This document shows, piece after piece, positions 35,101 to 43,542 of a stretch of 64,000 nt of DNA. A program made the translations under genes and the position numbers. This DNA is from an uncultured Ruminococcus sp. (GTDB lineage Bacteria > Bacillota > Clostridia > Oscillospirales > Ruminococcaceae): positions 124,001 through 188,000 of the forward strand of contig CAJTYV010000005.1 of the NCBI GenBank assembly GCA_910584195.1, given 5' to 3'. Positions within the stretch are counted from its first letter, which is position 1. Every line of letters starts with the position of its first letter. The notes under the pieces were generated by a model, which saw nothing but the letters and a program-made list of their open reading frames with translations, searched no databases and was not told the origin of the DNA.

Positions 35101-35513
35101 GAAAGACATATAAGACCATTATGATACTTTTTAAGAAGTTCCGTATCAACTCTCGGCTTATTATAAAATCCCTCGATATTTGCCGCGGAAACAAGTTTTA
35201 CAAGGTTTTTGTAACCCTCATTATTTTCACACAGCAGTATAAGATGATACGGACGGCTGTCAAGCTTAGAATCCTTATCGTGACGAGTTCTCGGAGCAAC
35301 ATAGACCTCGCATCCTATAATAGGCTTGATTCCTGCCTTTAAAGCTGCCTGACCGAATTCCATAACTCCGTACATATTTCCGTGATCGGTTATAGCTGCG
35401 GCAGTTTGACCAAGTTCCTTCAAACGCTCCATAAAACGTTTTATCCGGCATGCTCCGTCAAGCAGACTGTATTCTGTGTGCACGTGCAGATTGACAAATT
35501 CATCTTTTCTCAT
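32109..35513 (-). CDS. dnaE: DNA polymerase III alpha subunit, DnaE type
   Basis: Replicative polymerase of the DnaE family, which in PolC-containing Firmicutes extends primers before PolC takes over. 1134 residues. The N-terminal PHP domain starts FVNLHVHTEYSLLDGACR; the palm has GPGRGSGAGSLCAYC and the catalytic Asp pair in MPDFDIDFCIEGR. A helix-hairpin-helix near residue 820 and a C-terminal OB fold (VKLLCIIQEKKLHKTKKGG) follow. ATG 35513 has AGGAGG upstream; the start overlaps the end of whiA by 14 bases, so the two are coupled. It follows whiA as in other clostridia, with pfkA after it. Confidence 0.96.
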   Translation of the reverse strand: MRKDEFVNLHVHTEYSLLDGACRIKRFMERLKELGQTAAAITDHGNMYGVMEFGQAALKAGIKPIIGCEVYVAPRTRHDKDSKLDSRPYHLILLCENNEGYKNLVKLVSAANIEGFYNKPRVDTELLKKYHNGLICLSACLAGEIPRLLSDNRYDAAKQKALEYLDIFGNGNYFIEVQNHGIGEELQILPNLYRLSEETGIPLAATNDCHYINREDSELQKVLICIQTGTVLGEPNGLDFGTDEFYVKSADEMAMLFKGHEEAVSITSEIAERCSVDFNFNSEIKIPEFKYNGYSDNQKLLRHLSFEGLYRHYGDTPSAEIMSRLEYELSVINDKQFTDYFLIVWDFVRYARGNNIPVGPGRGSGAGSLCAYCIGITGIDPIKYNLMFERFLNPERVSMPDFDIDFCIEGRQSVKDYVVRKYGEDKVSEIIAFDTLKAKAAVRDIVRVLGLSYGLGDKIAKMIDPKNDLSFSLKNNKELSSLYAADKSVRRLIDLALKLEGMPRHTSTHAAGVVISAVKLDDLVPLQRNDNTIVTQYTMTYLESLGLLKMDFLGLRNLTVIRDAVNEIKRMNHDFDINSIPENDPQVYKMLSDGDTSGVFQFESGGMTKWLTEMKPERMEDLIVIISLYRPGPMKSIPLYISNKRNPDKAEYLHPVLKEILEDTYGIMVYQEQVMEICRKLAGYSYGHADIVRRAMAKKKHEAMLGERESFVTGAEKNGVSNETANKIFDEMVSFASYAFNKSHAAAYAYLAYQTAYLKCHYRGVYMSALMSSVMNGGERLADYINDCRNYGLEVSAPDINKSMKGFTYNGERIYFGLLAVKNAGGGLADRIICEREKNGSFTGLQDFCERVSGRELSKKALENLIKAGAFDGLGLNRRQMLDSYEMFMDNGGKFSKEIIDGQMNLFETAGTESVNMKLPYKPEYDRKRLLAMEKEATGIYLTGNPLSEYRHLAELLKVYKTAEIAGSDSFKDDDNVKLLCIIQEKKLHKTKKGGDMCFLTVCDETGELDAVVFPELYTLSGTRLNEESIVFINGKISLKDDSVTVICGSIAAENELLHMIDTMRLCIKTKSDSVPVKEITELCTFYGGNTPVCFYLTDVKKMVRPKNKLSLRITEEVFEKLLKIAESVNIGLI

Positions 35514-36417
35514 ATCCGCCTCCTGCTCTGATTTCATCAGCAATTTTTGCGATTTTTTTCAGACGATGATTAACACCGGAGCGGCTTAGGGGTATGGAAA
35601 GACTGTCGCCTATATCCTGTAAACTAAGTCCGGTACTGCTTAACCTAAGCTCCGCCACCTCGCGCAGTTCTTCAGAAAGAACATCAAGTCCCATAGTTGA
35701 TGCTATCAGACGTATATCTTCAACTTGTTTCATCGAAGCAGTTACGACTTTGTTTATATTCGCGTTATCGCAGTTCGTAATACGATTTGCTTTATTTCGG
35801 ACATCCTTGTATATTTTAACATTCATCAGTTCCAAAGTACATTGCTGAGCGCCGATAAATGTCAAAGTATCCTCTATAGATTCGCTGCCCTTTATATAAA
35901 CGACATACTGCCCTCTGCGTATAGTAAGTCCGGAAGTTACTCCTATATCGGCAAGAAGATCAGCAAGCCCGTGGGCAAGGGTTTCTTCCGGAGCTGTAAA
36001 TTCAAGATGATACTCTTTTTCGGGATCATTGACACTGCCGCATGCAAGAAAAACTCCGGCAGTAAAAACACCGAGACTTCCAGTGGAAACTATTTCCGTA
36101 TCCATGTGCCGTCCATAGGTGGAAAAATGATATCTCTCAAAAACTTTTCCAATAAGTTCCGTATCCGTAATATCGTATATATACATGATCTTATTGTTTT
36201 TGGCTGTCGATTCCCTAAATTTAGGTATGCTGCCGAATACTTTTCCGAAAAGTTCACCGAAAGTATCGGCAGCAGTTTTGTTTTTGCTTTGAAAGCATAT
36301 TCTTTCCGATGCTAAAATCCTGCTGAAAAGAAGCATGCCGTAAAGGCAGGCAAATCTCTTGTCCTTATCATTGATATAGGTGCATAGTTCCTTTTTCACC
36401 TCATCAGAAAAACTCAT
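35500..36417 (-). CDS. whiA: DNA-binding protein WhiA
   Basis: LAGLIDADG-derived DNA-binding protein with a C-terminal helix-turn-helix; in Firmicutes it affects cell division and chromosome segregation. 305 residues. MSFSDEVKKELC, then GVFLACGSVNDPEKEYHLEF in the homing-endonuclease-like domain (catalytic Asp residues are replaced, as in the family), and LSLQDIGDSLSIPLSRSGVNHRLKK as the HTH. ATG 36417 is preferred with AAGAG upstream; an in-frame TTG 9 bases earlier is less likely. It sits in the conserved hprK-murB-rapZ-whiA-dnaE order. Confidence 0.95.
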   Translation of the reverse strand: MSFSDEVKKELCTYINDKDKRFACLYGMLLFSRILASERICFQSKNKTAADTFGELFGKVFGSIPKFRESTAKNNKIMYIYDITDTELIGKVFERYHFSTYGRHMDTEIVSTGSLGVFTAGVFLACGSVNDPEKEYHLEFTAPEETLAHGLADLLADIGVTSGLTIRRGQYVVYIKGSESIEDTLTFIGAQQCTLELMNVKIYKDVRNKANRITNCDNANINKVVTASMKQVEDIRLIASTMGLDVLSEELREVAELRLSSTGLSLQDIGDSLSIPLSRSGVNHRLKKIAKIADEIRAGGGYEKR

Positions 36418-36486
36418 TCCGACCAACTCTTTTCATAAAATACACACATAGAAAACATGAAAACATTTCGGATATTCATAAGAAAA

Positions 36487-37359
36487 TTACATTTTTTTAT
36501 CTTTTGTAATATCACGGTGATATTTCTGTACTTTATATCCGTTTTCCACAAGATATGCGGAAATAAGCTCAGCAAAGGTTATTGAACGATGTTTGCCTCC
36601 GGTGCATCCGAAAGCTATTACAAGCTGACTTTTGCCCTCTCTTATGTATAAAGGTATAAGAAAATCTATAAGCTCAGTAAGTTTTCCGAACAATTCCTGA
36701 GATTGTTCCGAAGTCATTACATATTCCTGCACACATTCTTCCAAACCCGTATGATTCCTAAGCTCCTCCACGTAATAGGGATTAGGCAAGCAGCGAACGT
36801 CAAATACAAGGTCGGATTCGGTAGAAACTCCGTATTTAAAACCGAATGACATTACTTTTATAACAAGGGAATCCGAACAATTGTCAAGGAATATTTGCTT
36901 TACCTGCTCTTTGAGCTGTGCGGAGGAATACTGAGAAGACTCAATATAATAATCTGCTATTTCCCTGAGCTGAGAAAGCTGATTTCGTTCATATGCTATG
37001 GCATCATGCATATTACCGTTAAATTTTTCATCGAGAGGATGTTTACGGCGAGTTTCTTTATATCTTTTTATAAGAACTTCATCATTAGCTTCGATAAACA
37101 GTACCTTTACTTCAACGCTTTCATCTGATTTAAGCGCCTGCCATGAACGGAAAATCTCCGCAAACATGTCTCCGGTTCGTATATCTACCGCAACAGCTAT
37201 TCTGTCAAGTCCTCTTTCAGACTTGCGGCACAGATCCATAAACTGTGGAATAAGTTTCGGAGGAATATTATCTATGCAATAATACCCTATATCCTCCATA
37301 ACGTCCATAACGCTTGATTTTCCCGAACCGGACATTCCGGTTACAATTAATACTTTCAT
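36487..37359 (-). CDS. rapZ: RNase adapter / nucleotide-binding protein RapZ (YvcJ type)
   Basis: A 290-residue P-loop protein. VTGMSGSGKSSVMDVMED at the N-terminus is the Walker A. DIGYYCIDNIPPKLIPQF, the Walker-B-like region LDRIAVAVDIRTGD, and the C-terminal block FGFKYGVSTESDLVFDVRCLPNPYY and CTGGKHRSITFAELI are family marks. In Gram-negatives RapZ controls GlmS through an sRNA; in Firmicutes (YvcJ) it binds nucleotides and UDP-GlcNAc-linked signals. ATG 37359 has AGAGG upstream. Sits between murB and whiA, the usual position. Confidence 0.95.
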   Translation of the reverse strand: MKVLIVTGMSGSGKSSVMDVMEDIGYYCIDNIPPKLIPQFMDLCRKSERGLDRIAVAVDIRTGDMFAEIFRSWQALKSDESVEVKVLFIEANDEVLIKRYKETRRKHPLDEKFNGNMHDAIAYERNQLSQLREIADYYIESSQYSSAQLKEQVKQIFLDNCSDSLVIKVMSFGFKYGVSTESDLVFDVRCLPNPYYVEELRNHTGLEECVQEYVMTSEQSQELFGKLTELIDFLIPLYIREGKSQLVIAFGCTGGKHRSITFAELISAYLVENGYKVQKYHRDITKDKKM

Positions 37360-37369
37360 AAACGACCTC

Positions 37370-38275
37370 TTATTTAAGTATGATCGGCTCAAGCTCAAGG
37401 CTGTAGCCTGTTTTTTCCATAACCGTATTCTTTACCTTTTCGCAAAGCTCCATAACGTCTGCGAAAGTTGCGTTACCTGTGTTAATGACGAATCCGCTGT
37501 GCTTTTCACTTATCTGAGCGCCTCCTACCGACTGCCCTTTAAGTCCGCATTTTTCTATCAAAAGCGATGCATAGCTGCCCTCCGGTCTCTTAAATGTACT
37601 TCCCGCGCTGGGATATTCGAGGGGCTGCTTTGAAGTACGTTTTCTCATGCATTCATTCATTGATTCCTTTATCGAATTCGGGTCGCCCTCTGTAAGCGCA
37701 AAAGTGACTGAAGTTACAATACAATTCCGTTCGGAAAATATACTGCGTCTGTAAGAAAGCATCATTTCATCAACAGATATTACCTTCAATACACCGTTTT
37801 CATCAATATATTCAGCAGAAACGACAACGTCCTTCATTTCTGTCCCGTAAGCGCCTGCGTTCATAAAAAGTCCGCCTCCGACAGAACCCGGTATGCCATA
37901 AAGATTTTCCATCCCACTGAGACCGTTTTGCTGCGCTTTAACACATACGGCTGAAAGCGATGCTCCCGATTGAGCAGTAAGCTTCGTACCGTATACATCC
38001 ACTTTAGAAAAATCTCCGCCCAAATGAAGTATAACTCCGTTGTAACCTTCATCGGAAGCAAGAATGTTGCTTCCTCTGCCAAGTACGGTATACTTTATAT
38101 TGTTTGCACGAAAGTATTTAACAAGTTCAGCCGCATCTTCTGCCGAAGCCGCATCAACGATTGCGGAGCATCTGCCTCCTATTTTAAATGTAGTATAATC
38201 CTTTAGATAACAAGCAGTATGAACCTTGCAGCCGAGTTTTATGCATAACTCGGTCAAATCACTTATATTAATCAT
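37370..38275 (-). CDS. murB: UDP-N-acetylenolpyruvoylglucosamine reductase
   Basis: NADPH- and FAD-dependent enzyme that makes UDP-MurNAc for peptidoglycan. 301 residues, type II MurB. FAD-binding block: TTFKIGGRCSAIVDA and GRGSNILASDEG. Catalytic parts: LSYRRSIFSER, AGSTFKRPEGSYA with the proton-donor Ser, and a C-terminal SEKHSGFVINTGNATF. ATG 38275 has GGAG 7 nt upstream. Its stop lies 10 bases before the rapZ start, so they are co-transcribed, linking wall precursor synthesis to the RapZ/WhiA module. Confidence 0.96.
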   Translation of the reverse strand: MINISDLTELCIKLGCKVHTACYLKDYTTFKIGGRCSAIVDAASAEDAAELVKYFRANNIKYTVLGRGSNILASDEGYNGVILHLGGDFSKVDVYGTKLTAQSGASLSAVCVKAQQNGLSGMENLYGIPGSVGGGLFMNAGAYGTEMKDVVVSAEYIDENGVLKVISVDEMMLSYRRSIFSERNCIVTSVTFALTEGDPNSIKESMNECMRKRTSKQPLEYPSAGSTFKRPEGSYASLLIEKCGLKGQSVGGAQISEKHSGFVINTGNATFADVMELCEKVKNTVMEKTGYSLELEPIILK

Positions 38276-38397
38276 AACATATCTCCGATCATTATTAAAC
38301 ATTAAATAAATGCTGCTAACTTAAGATATTCTGATTTCCTTTATTTTAGCAAAAGACTATTAATTTCTCCTAAGTTATTGATATGCTGTCAAATCGC

Positions 38398-39357
38398 TTA
38401 AAAATTTTCGTAATTACGTATAGTTTCCTTTGGATCTGATGCCATTCCAAGTCTGTTCAAAAGTTCGGCTGCGGCATTATATCCCATCTTTTTCTGCCTG
38501 TTGTTCATAGCAGCTACCTCCAAAATGACTGCGAGATTACGTCCCGGCTTCACAGGAATGGTCAAAGATGGAATCTTAACGCCTAACAGCGTTACATATT
38601 CCGTATCTACGCCCATTCGATCGTATATTTTTTCAGCATTCCACTGTTCCAGTTCAACGACCAGATCTATCTTTTCAGTCATTTTGACAGCTCCGATACC
38701 GAAAAGACGGCGTGCATTTATAATTCCGATACCACGTAATTCCAAAAAGTGACGAATATTATCGGGCGAACTTCCAACAAGACTTATATTCGATACTTTT
38801 CTGATCTCGACAGCATCGTCCGCTACAAGACGGTGACCTCTTTTTACAAGTTCGATAGCAGTTTCACTCTTGCCGACACCGCTTTCTCCGGTAATGAATA
38901 CGCCCTCGCCATAAATCTCAATAAGCACGCCGTGACGTGTAACTCTCGGGGCAAGATTGAGATTAAGAAAAGCAATAAGTCCCGACATAAAATTAGATGT
39001 GCTTTCCTTACTTCTAAGCAATGGAATTTCGTATTCCTTGGCAAGCTCAAGCATTTCCGAAAAATACGGAAGCTCTCTGGTAATTATCAAAGCCGGAAGT
39101 CTTTGAGCGAAAAGCAGCTGTAGCCTTTCCCGACGAGTAGTTTCGTCAAGCGTTGAAAGATATGCAAATTCTACCTTTCCAATTATCTGAATTCTTTCCG
39201 CATTGAAATACTCATAAAATCCCATAAGCTGCAATCCCGGTCTGTTGACTTCGGTCTCGTCAATAAGAATGTCTTCCGCATCCTTTTGTATATAGATAAC
39301 CTCAAGCTTGAATTCATCAATAACCTTTTGCAGAGATACTGTAAAATTTTGTGACAT
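38398..39357 (-). CDS. hprK: HPr kinase/phosphorylase
   Basis: Phosphorylates HPr on Ser-46 and removes the phosphate, setting carbon catabolite control in Firmicutes. 319 residues. The N-terminal domain (to about 130) is followed by the kinase core with Walker A GESGVGKSETAIEL, then the HprK signature LGVKIPSLTIPVKPGRNLAV with EVAAMNNR. RBS CGGAG. It is the first gene of the murB-rapZ-whiA-dnaE group here, with 122 bases to murB, and comes after the glycoside-hydrolase-like gene. Confidence 0.96.
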   Translation of the reverse strand: MSQNFTVSLQKVIDEFKLEVIYIQKDAEDILIDETEVNRPGLQLMGFYEYFNAERIQIIGKVEFAYLSTLDETTRRERLQLLFAQRLPALIITRELPYFSEMLELAKEYEIPLLRSKESTSNFMSGLIAFLNLNLAPRVTRHGVLIEIYGEGVFITGESGVGKSETAIELVKRGHRLVADDAVEIRKVSNISLVGSSPDNIRHFLELRGIGIINARRLFGIGAVKMTEKIDLVVELEQWNAEKIYDRMGVDTEYVTLLGVKIPSLTIPVKPGRNLAVILEVAAMNNRQKKMGYNAAAELLNRLGMASDPKETIRNYENF

Positions 39358-39391
39358 AAATTTCTCCGTTCCCCGATAAATCGGTATTTAT

Positions 39392-40561
39392 TTATCCTAT
39401 AACATAAGCTTTGCAGCCATAATCCGACAGTGCTTTCTTAGCCTCAACCAGTTCGTCATAATTTAAGGATTCTCCCGACAGTCTTATGGCAGCGTTAAAA
39501 TCCACAAGTTTGTCGTTCACCAAATCAAGACATTTTTCAATCTTTTCAGTATTTGTGCCGCTGAATTCATACACTGTATTTCCATCGCTTATTCCTCCGC
39601 TAAGCTTATCAAGGTCAATATTAAGTATAATGTTTCCGGATGAAAGAAGCATAGGCTGAAGCACATCCGCTTTCCCTTTAAGTATATCCTCAGCCGATAT
39701 TTCTATCTGCATAGACGCTCCGTTTGAAACTGTTTTATCATAAAGAAGATTCGCCGCCGAAGTTAAAGCTATGCACCTGTCATTTTGTCCAAGCACGGGA
39801 TCAAGAAGCTGAAGATCGCTTTCAGTGAAGTCAGGAAATACCAAATCGGAACATATTATTTGTTCAAAACCCGCCGAAGTAAGCTCGGAAACAATATTTG
39901 CATTATAATCAAGCGTTCGCTGAGAATATGGCGTAGTCCAGCTTTTTCCGTTACTATCTGTCCATTGTGCGCCTCCGTCTGATAATACATATCCCCCTTC
40001 TGGGTAAGCTTCGGACATGATATTGTCGCGAAACACGCTTATTACAGCCGCCGGCTTAAAACCGCTATTTTCAATTTCTTTTATAATATCGTGTAAAGTA
40101 AGCTCGGACTTTATTGCTGTCTGCGCTTCAAGCACAGACGATGCATAATATATATTGCCGCCGCTTACTTTTAACGGCAGCTCAACATATTCCGCCTCGT
40201 TTTGAGGAACAGCCGCCAATGCAGAGCGAAGCGATCCAACATTCATCATATCCGACGCTTTAAGCGCAGCTGCCGTATAAAAACTTTCTTTAAACGGTAC
40301 TGTCGCTTCTTCCGAAATTGCCTCAGTAGGTATTTCGGAAATCATTGCCGCTTCAGTTGTCGGCGCTTCTGTTGCAGGTTCATCACCCTTATGCTGAGTG
40401 TAATTTACAATAGGTTCGGCTAAACTATAACCCAAAAAGCCTATTCCGCCTATTAGAAGTACGGTCAAAGCTCCGGACATGAACTTTCCGAAAGGGCTTT
40501 TTCCGTAATAATTTTTTTCCTTTGTTTTATAAATTTTTCTTCCTTTGTTTCTACGTTTCAT
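39392..40561 (-). CDS. Membrane-anchored putative glycoside hydrolase (DUF4015-like)
   Basis: A 389-residue protein: basic N-terminus (MKRRNKGRKIYKTKEKNY), a membrane helix around residues 27-50, a Thr/Glu-rich linker, and an extracytosolic TIM-barrel-like domain. LTLHDIIKEIENSGFKPAAV, GGAQWTDSNGKSWTTPYSQRTLDYN and GFEQIICSDLVFPDF resemble the COG1306/DUF4015 putative glycoside hydrolases seen in Clostridia; the family assignment is from memory and moderate. The downstream hprK is only 34 bases away and the upstream Rnf-like genes 80 bases, so it may be transcribed with either. Function in wall or spore biology is not shown by the sequence. Confidence 0.7.
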   Translation of the reverse strand: MKRRNKGRKIYKTKEKNYYGKSPFGKFMSGALTVLLIGGIGFLGYSLAEPIVNYTQHKGDEPATEAPTTEAAMISEIPTEAISEEATVPFKESFYTAAALKASDMMNVGSLRSALAAVPQNEAEYVELPLKVSGGNIYYASSVLEAQTAIKSELTLHDIIKEIENSGFKPAAVISVFRDNIMSEAYPEGGYVLSDGGAQWTDSNGKSWTTPYSQRTLDYNANIVSELTSAGFEQIICSDLVFPDFTESDLQLLDPVLGQNDRCIALTSAANLLYDKTVSNGASMQIEISAEDILKGKADVLQPMLLSSGNIILNIDLDKLSGGISDGNTVYEFSGTNTEKIEKCLDLVNDKLVDFNAAIRLSGESLNYDELVEAKKALSDYGCKAYVIG

Positions 40562-40642
40562 TTATTTATTATCTCCTGAAAAATTATGTCTGCACTGTAT
40601 GTTTTATTTCTATATCCGAAGCGTCAATTAGTATTGCTTCAT

Positions 40643-41215
40643 TCAAACGAGCGCGTACATTGCCATTGATATAATGCCAAGGTATACAAGCATTGCAGGA
40701 AATCCGCGGAACGACAACGGAACTTCCTTTGAACTGAGCGTTTTAAAAGCTGCCATAAGAATAAAAGCAGAAAGTATAAAACCGGTTCCGGCCTCGGCGC
40801 CTCTTATAACAAAACTTAAAATATTATTCAGAGAAGGACGTGTCTCCGCATATTCGCTGATCGTAAAAAGCGTACCCATAACAGCACAATTAAAAGCTGA
40901 AACGTGAATATATTTTCTTGTAGTACCAAAGTTTTTTTCGTCTGCAAAATAAAGGATCGAAAGCAGAACAACATATAAAACTCCTATTACAATAACATAT
41001 AAAAGAAGTCTCAAATCAGTAAAGTTTCCCGGCAGCAGATTATTTATTAAATATGCAGCTGCAGAACCAACGGTTGTAAATATGGTGATAGTAATAGCAG
41101 TCCACAGGAGATTTTTTCGGTTTCCTGCAGCTATGAAAAGCGTACTCGTTCCAAGAGCCTTTGTTAAAATAAGATTTGTCGTAAGAAGAACAACAAATTC
41201 AGATATTAGAAACAT
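40643..41215 (-). CDS. rnfA: RnfA-like membrane subunit, degenerate
   Basis: A 190-residue, six-helix protein of the RnfA/NqrE family. FVVLLTTNLILTKALG and the block FNCAVMGTLF are recognisable. In canonical RnfA the first ligand of the intramembrane 2Fe-2S cluster is Cys in LGICPFLG; here the same place reads LGTSTLFI, Ser or Thr at residue 24, so that Cys is lost, while the second (C110 in NCAVMG) remains. ATG 41215 has GGAGG 8 nt upstream and overlaps the rnfE-like gene's end. Last of the D-E-A trio. A redox role with one cluster ligand left on this subunit is doubtful. Confidence 0.85.
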   Translation of the reverse strand: MFLISEFVVLLTTNLILTKALGTSTLFIAAGNRKNLLWTAITITIFTTVGSAAAYLINNLLPGNFTDLRLLLYVIVIGVLYVVLLSILYFADEKNFGTTRKYIHVSAFNCAVMGTLFTISEYAETRPSLNNILSFVIRGAEAGTGFILSAFILMAAFKTLSSKEVPLSFRGFPAMLVYLGIISMAMYALV

Positions 41216-41834
41216 CGGCATCACCTCCAGAAACATCAACGTCATGGCTCAGCACATTGCATATACCCCGATAAATTCCGCAGAATAATCCTAAAAGAAT
41301 AAAACCGCCGAAGGGTTCGCCAAATCCGCTTATAATTATATCCGCATCAACGAGCCTTTCGCAGAATGTACCGTATGCAAGTATTTCTCTTACAGCGGCA
41401 ATTATCAGCATTACGGCGTCAAAACCGAGTATATGGAGTATAAGTGAGAGCGTCATTTTTCCCTTAGTCATACGATAGAATTTTGCTTCCGTCTGAACGG
41501 TTATAAGAGAGTTTACAGCAATAAGCATAAAATATATTCCTATCCTCGGAATAATGTCCGGAAAAAATTCCTCAGCCGCCGCTCTGACAGGAATATATAC
41601 GATCGAAGCTATAATCGCATATATCATGATTTTCAAACCGTATGGAAGTTTTTTAGGAATAAATGAACCGCTCATTACTGATATAAAAGTTATTGACGAA
41701 AACGCATATATTAACGCGAGCGCATTCATCACCGTATTTCCGCAAACTATTATGGGTGATATTACCATAAAACCCGAAAGAACCGTATTTCCGCTGACAA
41801 GTCCGTCAAGCAGGGAACGTTTTTTATTCGTCAT
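41199..41834 (-). CDS. rnfE: RnfE-like membrane subunit, degenerate
   Basis: A 211-residue membrane protein of the RnfE/NqrD family. The N-terminal GLVSGNTVLSGFMVISPII lines up with canonical NPVLVQLLGLCPLLAV, so the cluster Cys is Ser26. Further on AVNSLITVQTEAKFY stands where VNCIILGRAEAF is normal, so the second Cys is Ser109. LGFDAVMLIIAAVREILAYG and the SGFGEPFGGFILLGLFCG end are family-like. The start ATG overlaps the rnfD-like stop. No RnfG gene lies between D and E, unlike normal rnfCDGEAB operons. Both 2Fe-2S ligands are gone. Confidence 0.85.
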   Translation of the reverse strand: MTNKKRSLLDGLVSGNTVLSGFMVISPIIVCGNTVMNALALIYAFSSITFISVMSGSFIPKKLPYGLKIMIYAIIASIVYIPVRAAAEEFFPDIIPRIGIYFMLIAVNSLITVQTEAKFYRMTKGKMTLSLILHILGFDAVMLIIAAVREILAYGTFCERLVDADIIISGFGEPFGGFILLGLFCGIYRGICNVLSHDVDVSGGDADVSNI

Positions 41835-42841
41835 TATTCAGCCTCCCCTGCGGATTTATGTTTTTGTCTGCACTTCTCCAGATATTTTTCAAAATTTCTC
41901 TTGATATCTTCATCCTCTTCAGCTTCTAAACGTGCAATATACTTTTCAAGATTTTTGAATCCCAGAGAAACGGGAGTAAAAAGTATAGATGCTATAATTA
42001 TCGCATTTTCCGCAGCCGTAGTGATAATCAGTATATAAGAAAAAAGTGAAATAAAAATACCATAAAAAAATGCATAATAATTGCGTTTCGGAGCTATACG
42101 CCGATCCGAAACAATATATACAGCCGCAAAAAGAACCATATTTGTGGAAAAAGTATATTTAACCGAATCCAACAGATTACTGCACATGGGCACAGTACCG
42201 GAAAGCAGAAAAGTTCCCAACAGCGTACCTATAAAAGCGCCGAATGAAATATCCCGCCTGAGTATAAGCACCAAAGCCGCTACTGCGAGCAAAAGAATAC
42301 TGACAGTTCCGGCAGGTCCGCTTACATTTCCCATTAGTATTTCAAAATCAGTATAATTCATTCTTCCGGTTGTGTTAAAGGTATGACTTGCAGAACTCAC
42401 AAGTTCAGTCGCTTTTTCAAACACTCCCGTATGAACGTGCGGCTCAGTAAACATAAGCACATTGCTTTTCCATGAAGTAAGAAGAAATACATACCCGGCA
42501 GCAGCGGGAGAGAATATAATGTTTTTTCTTCCTCCGAATACGTTCTTAGCAATTGTTACCGCAAAAACGCAGGCTATTGCTGCAATCGAATAATCGATCA
42601 CGACAGGAAGCATAAGCGACAGTATCAAAGCATCGGAAACACATGTAAGATCGTCAGCGGTAAATTTACGTTTCATTAAACGCAGAGAAATTACTTCCGC
42701 CGCAAGAGAAACAGCAGCGCATACACCGCACAAGAATACCGCACGTACACCATAATAAAAATACTCCATGATAATAAGCGTAATAAGAGTAAGCATTATG
42801 TCTATCCATATAAAACGCTGTGATTTTACTTTATTCTGCAT
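41834..42841 (-). CDS. rnfD: RnfD-like membrane subunit without a recognisable flavinylation motif
   Basis: A 335-residue protein with about nine helices, of the RnfD/NqrB family. LMLPVVIDYSIAAIACVFAV, KNVFGGRKNIIFSPAAAGYVF and GNVSGPAGTVSILLLAVAAL are clear family blocks. The place where canonical RnfD has the FMN-Thr motif (S/T)GAT reads LVSSASHTFNTTGRMN, with no SGAT or TGAT. The C-terminus is a charged tail (about 40 residues) ending KHKSAGEAE. It follows rpe directly (TGA of rpe, then ATG), with no rnfC or rnfB near. The start ATG 42841 and TTG 42844 are both possible. Confidence 0.85.
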   Translation of the reverse strand: MQNKVKSQRFIWIDIMLTLITLIIMEYFYYGVRAVFLCGVCAAVSLAAEVISLRLMKRKFTADDLTCVSDALILSLMLPVVIDYSIAAIACVFAVTIAKNVFGGRKNIIFSPAAAGYVFLLTSWKSNVLMFTEPHVHTGVFEKATELVSSASHTFNTTGRMNYTDFEILMGNVSGPAGTVSILLLAVAALVLILRRDISFGAFIGTLLGTFLLSGTVPMCSNLLDSVKYTFSTNMVLFAAVYIVSDRRIAPKRNYYAFFYGIFISLFSYILIITTAAENAIIIASILFTPVSLGFKNLEKYIARLEAEEDEDIKRNFEKYLEKCRQKHKSAGEAE

Positions 42842-42845
42842 CAAT

Positions 42846-43505
42846 TCAAATATCTTCCTTTAACTTTTCGACAGCCTCTGCCATATTCTCCGCTTTAAAA
42901 AGATAACTTCCCGAAACGAGTACATTTGCACCGGCGGTTTTAACTGTGACTGCTGTTTTATCGTCTATTCCGCCATCCACCTGTATCAAGAGTTCTTCAT
43001 GTCCGTTTGTATCGGCATATTCGCGGATTTTTCTGATTTTTTCACTCATATCCATGAACTTTTGTCCGCCGAACCCCGGTTCAACTGTCATAACAAGAAT
43101 CATATCCGCATATTCGATATACGGGAAAACGGCTTCGGCAGGCGTATTCGGCTTGATTGAAATTCCCACATGACATTCAGTCCGCTTTATTGCTTGAATA
43201 GTTTCCATTACATCGCTTTCGCTTTCAAGGTGGAATGTTATTATATCCGCACCTGCCTTGTAGAATTCATCAATATATTTAATCGGTTCTGTTATCATAA
43301 GATGCACGTCAAGCTTCATGCATGAGCTTGCAATTTTGCTGATTTGATCAAGAACAGGAATACCAAACGTTATATTATTTACAAACACTCCGTCCATAAC
43401 ATCAAAATGGAGCATATCAACGCCCGACCGTTCAAGTTTTTTCACCTCTGATTCAAGATTTAGCAGATCTGCACTCAATATAGAGGCTGAAATAAAATTA
43501 GTCAA
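42846..43505 (-). CDS. rpe: Ribulose-phosphate 3-epimerase (TTG start)
   Basis: Converts ribulose-5-P and xylulose-5-P in the pentose phosphate pathway. A beta/alpha barrel with ISASILSADLLNLESEV at the start, metal-site DMLHFDVMDGVFVNNITFG, LDVHLMI and VEPGFGGQKF, and the phosphate-binding IQVDGGI and GANVLVSGSY. I prefer TTG 43505 (219 residues) because the predicted start site (promoter -10 at 43548-43543) leaves the ATG at 43529 almost at the 5' end, while AAAAGGA (43523-43517) serves the TTG, 11 nt away. It shares a transcript with the RnfD-like gene that follows without gap. Confidence 0.93.
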   Translation of the reverse strand: MTNFISASILSADLLNLESEVKKLERSGVDMLHFDVMDGVFVNNITFGIPVLDQISKIASSCMKLDVHLMITEPIKYIDEFYKAGADIITFHLESESDVMETIQAIKRTECHVGISIKPNTPAEAVFPYIEYADMILVMTVEPGFGGQKFMDMSEKIRKIREYADTNGHEELLIQVDGGIDDKTAVTVKTAGANVLVSGSYLFKAENMAEAVEKLKEDI

Positions 43506-43542
43506 AATATTATCATTCCTTTTACTCATTATTACACACTTA

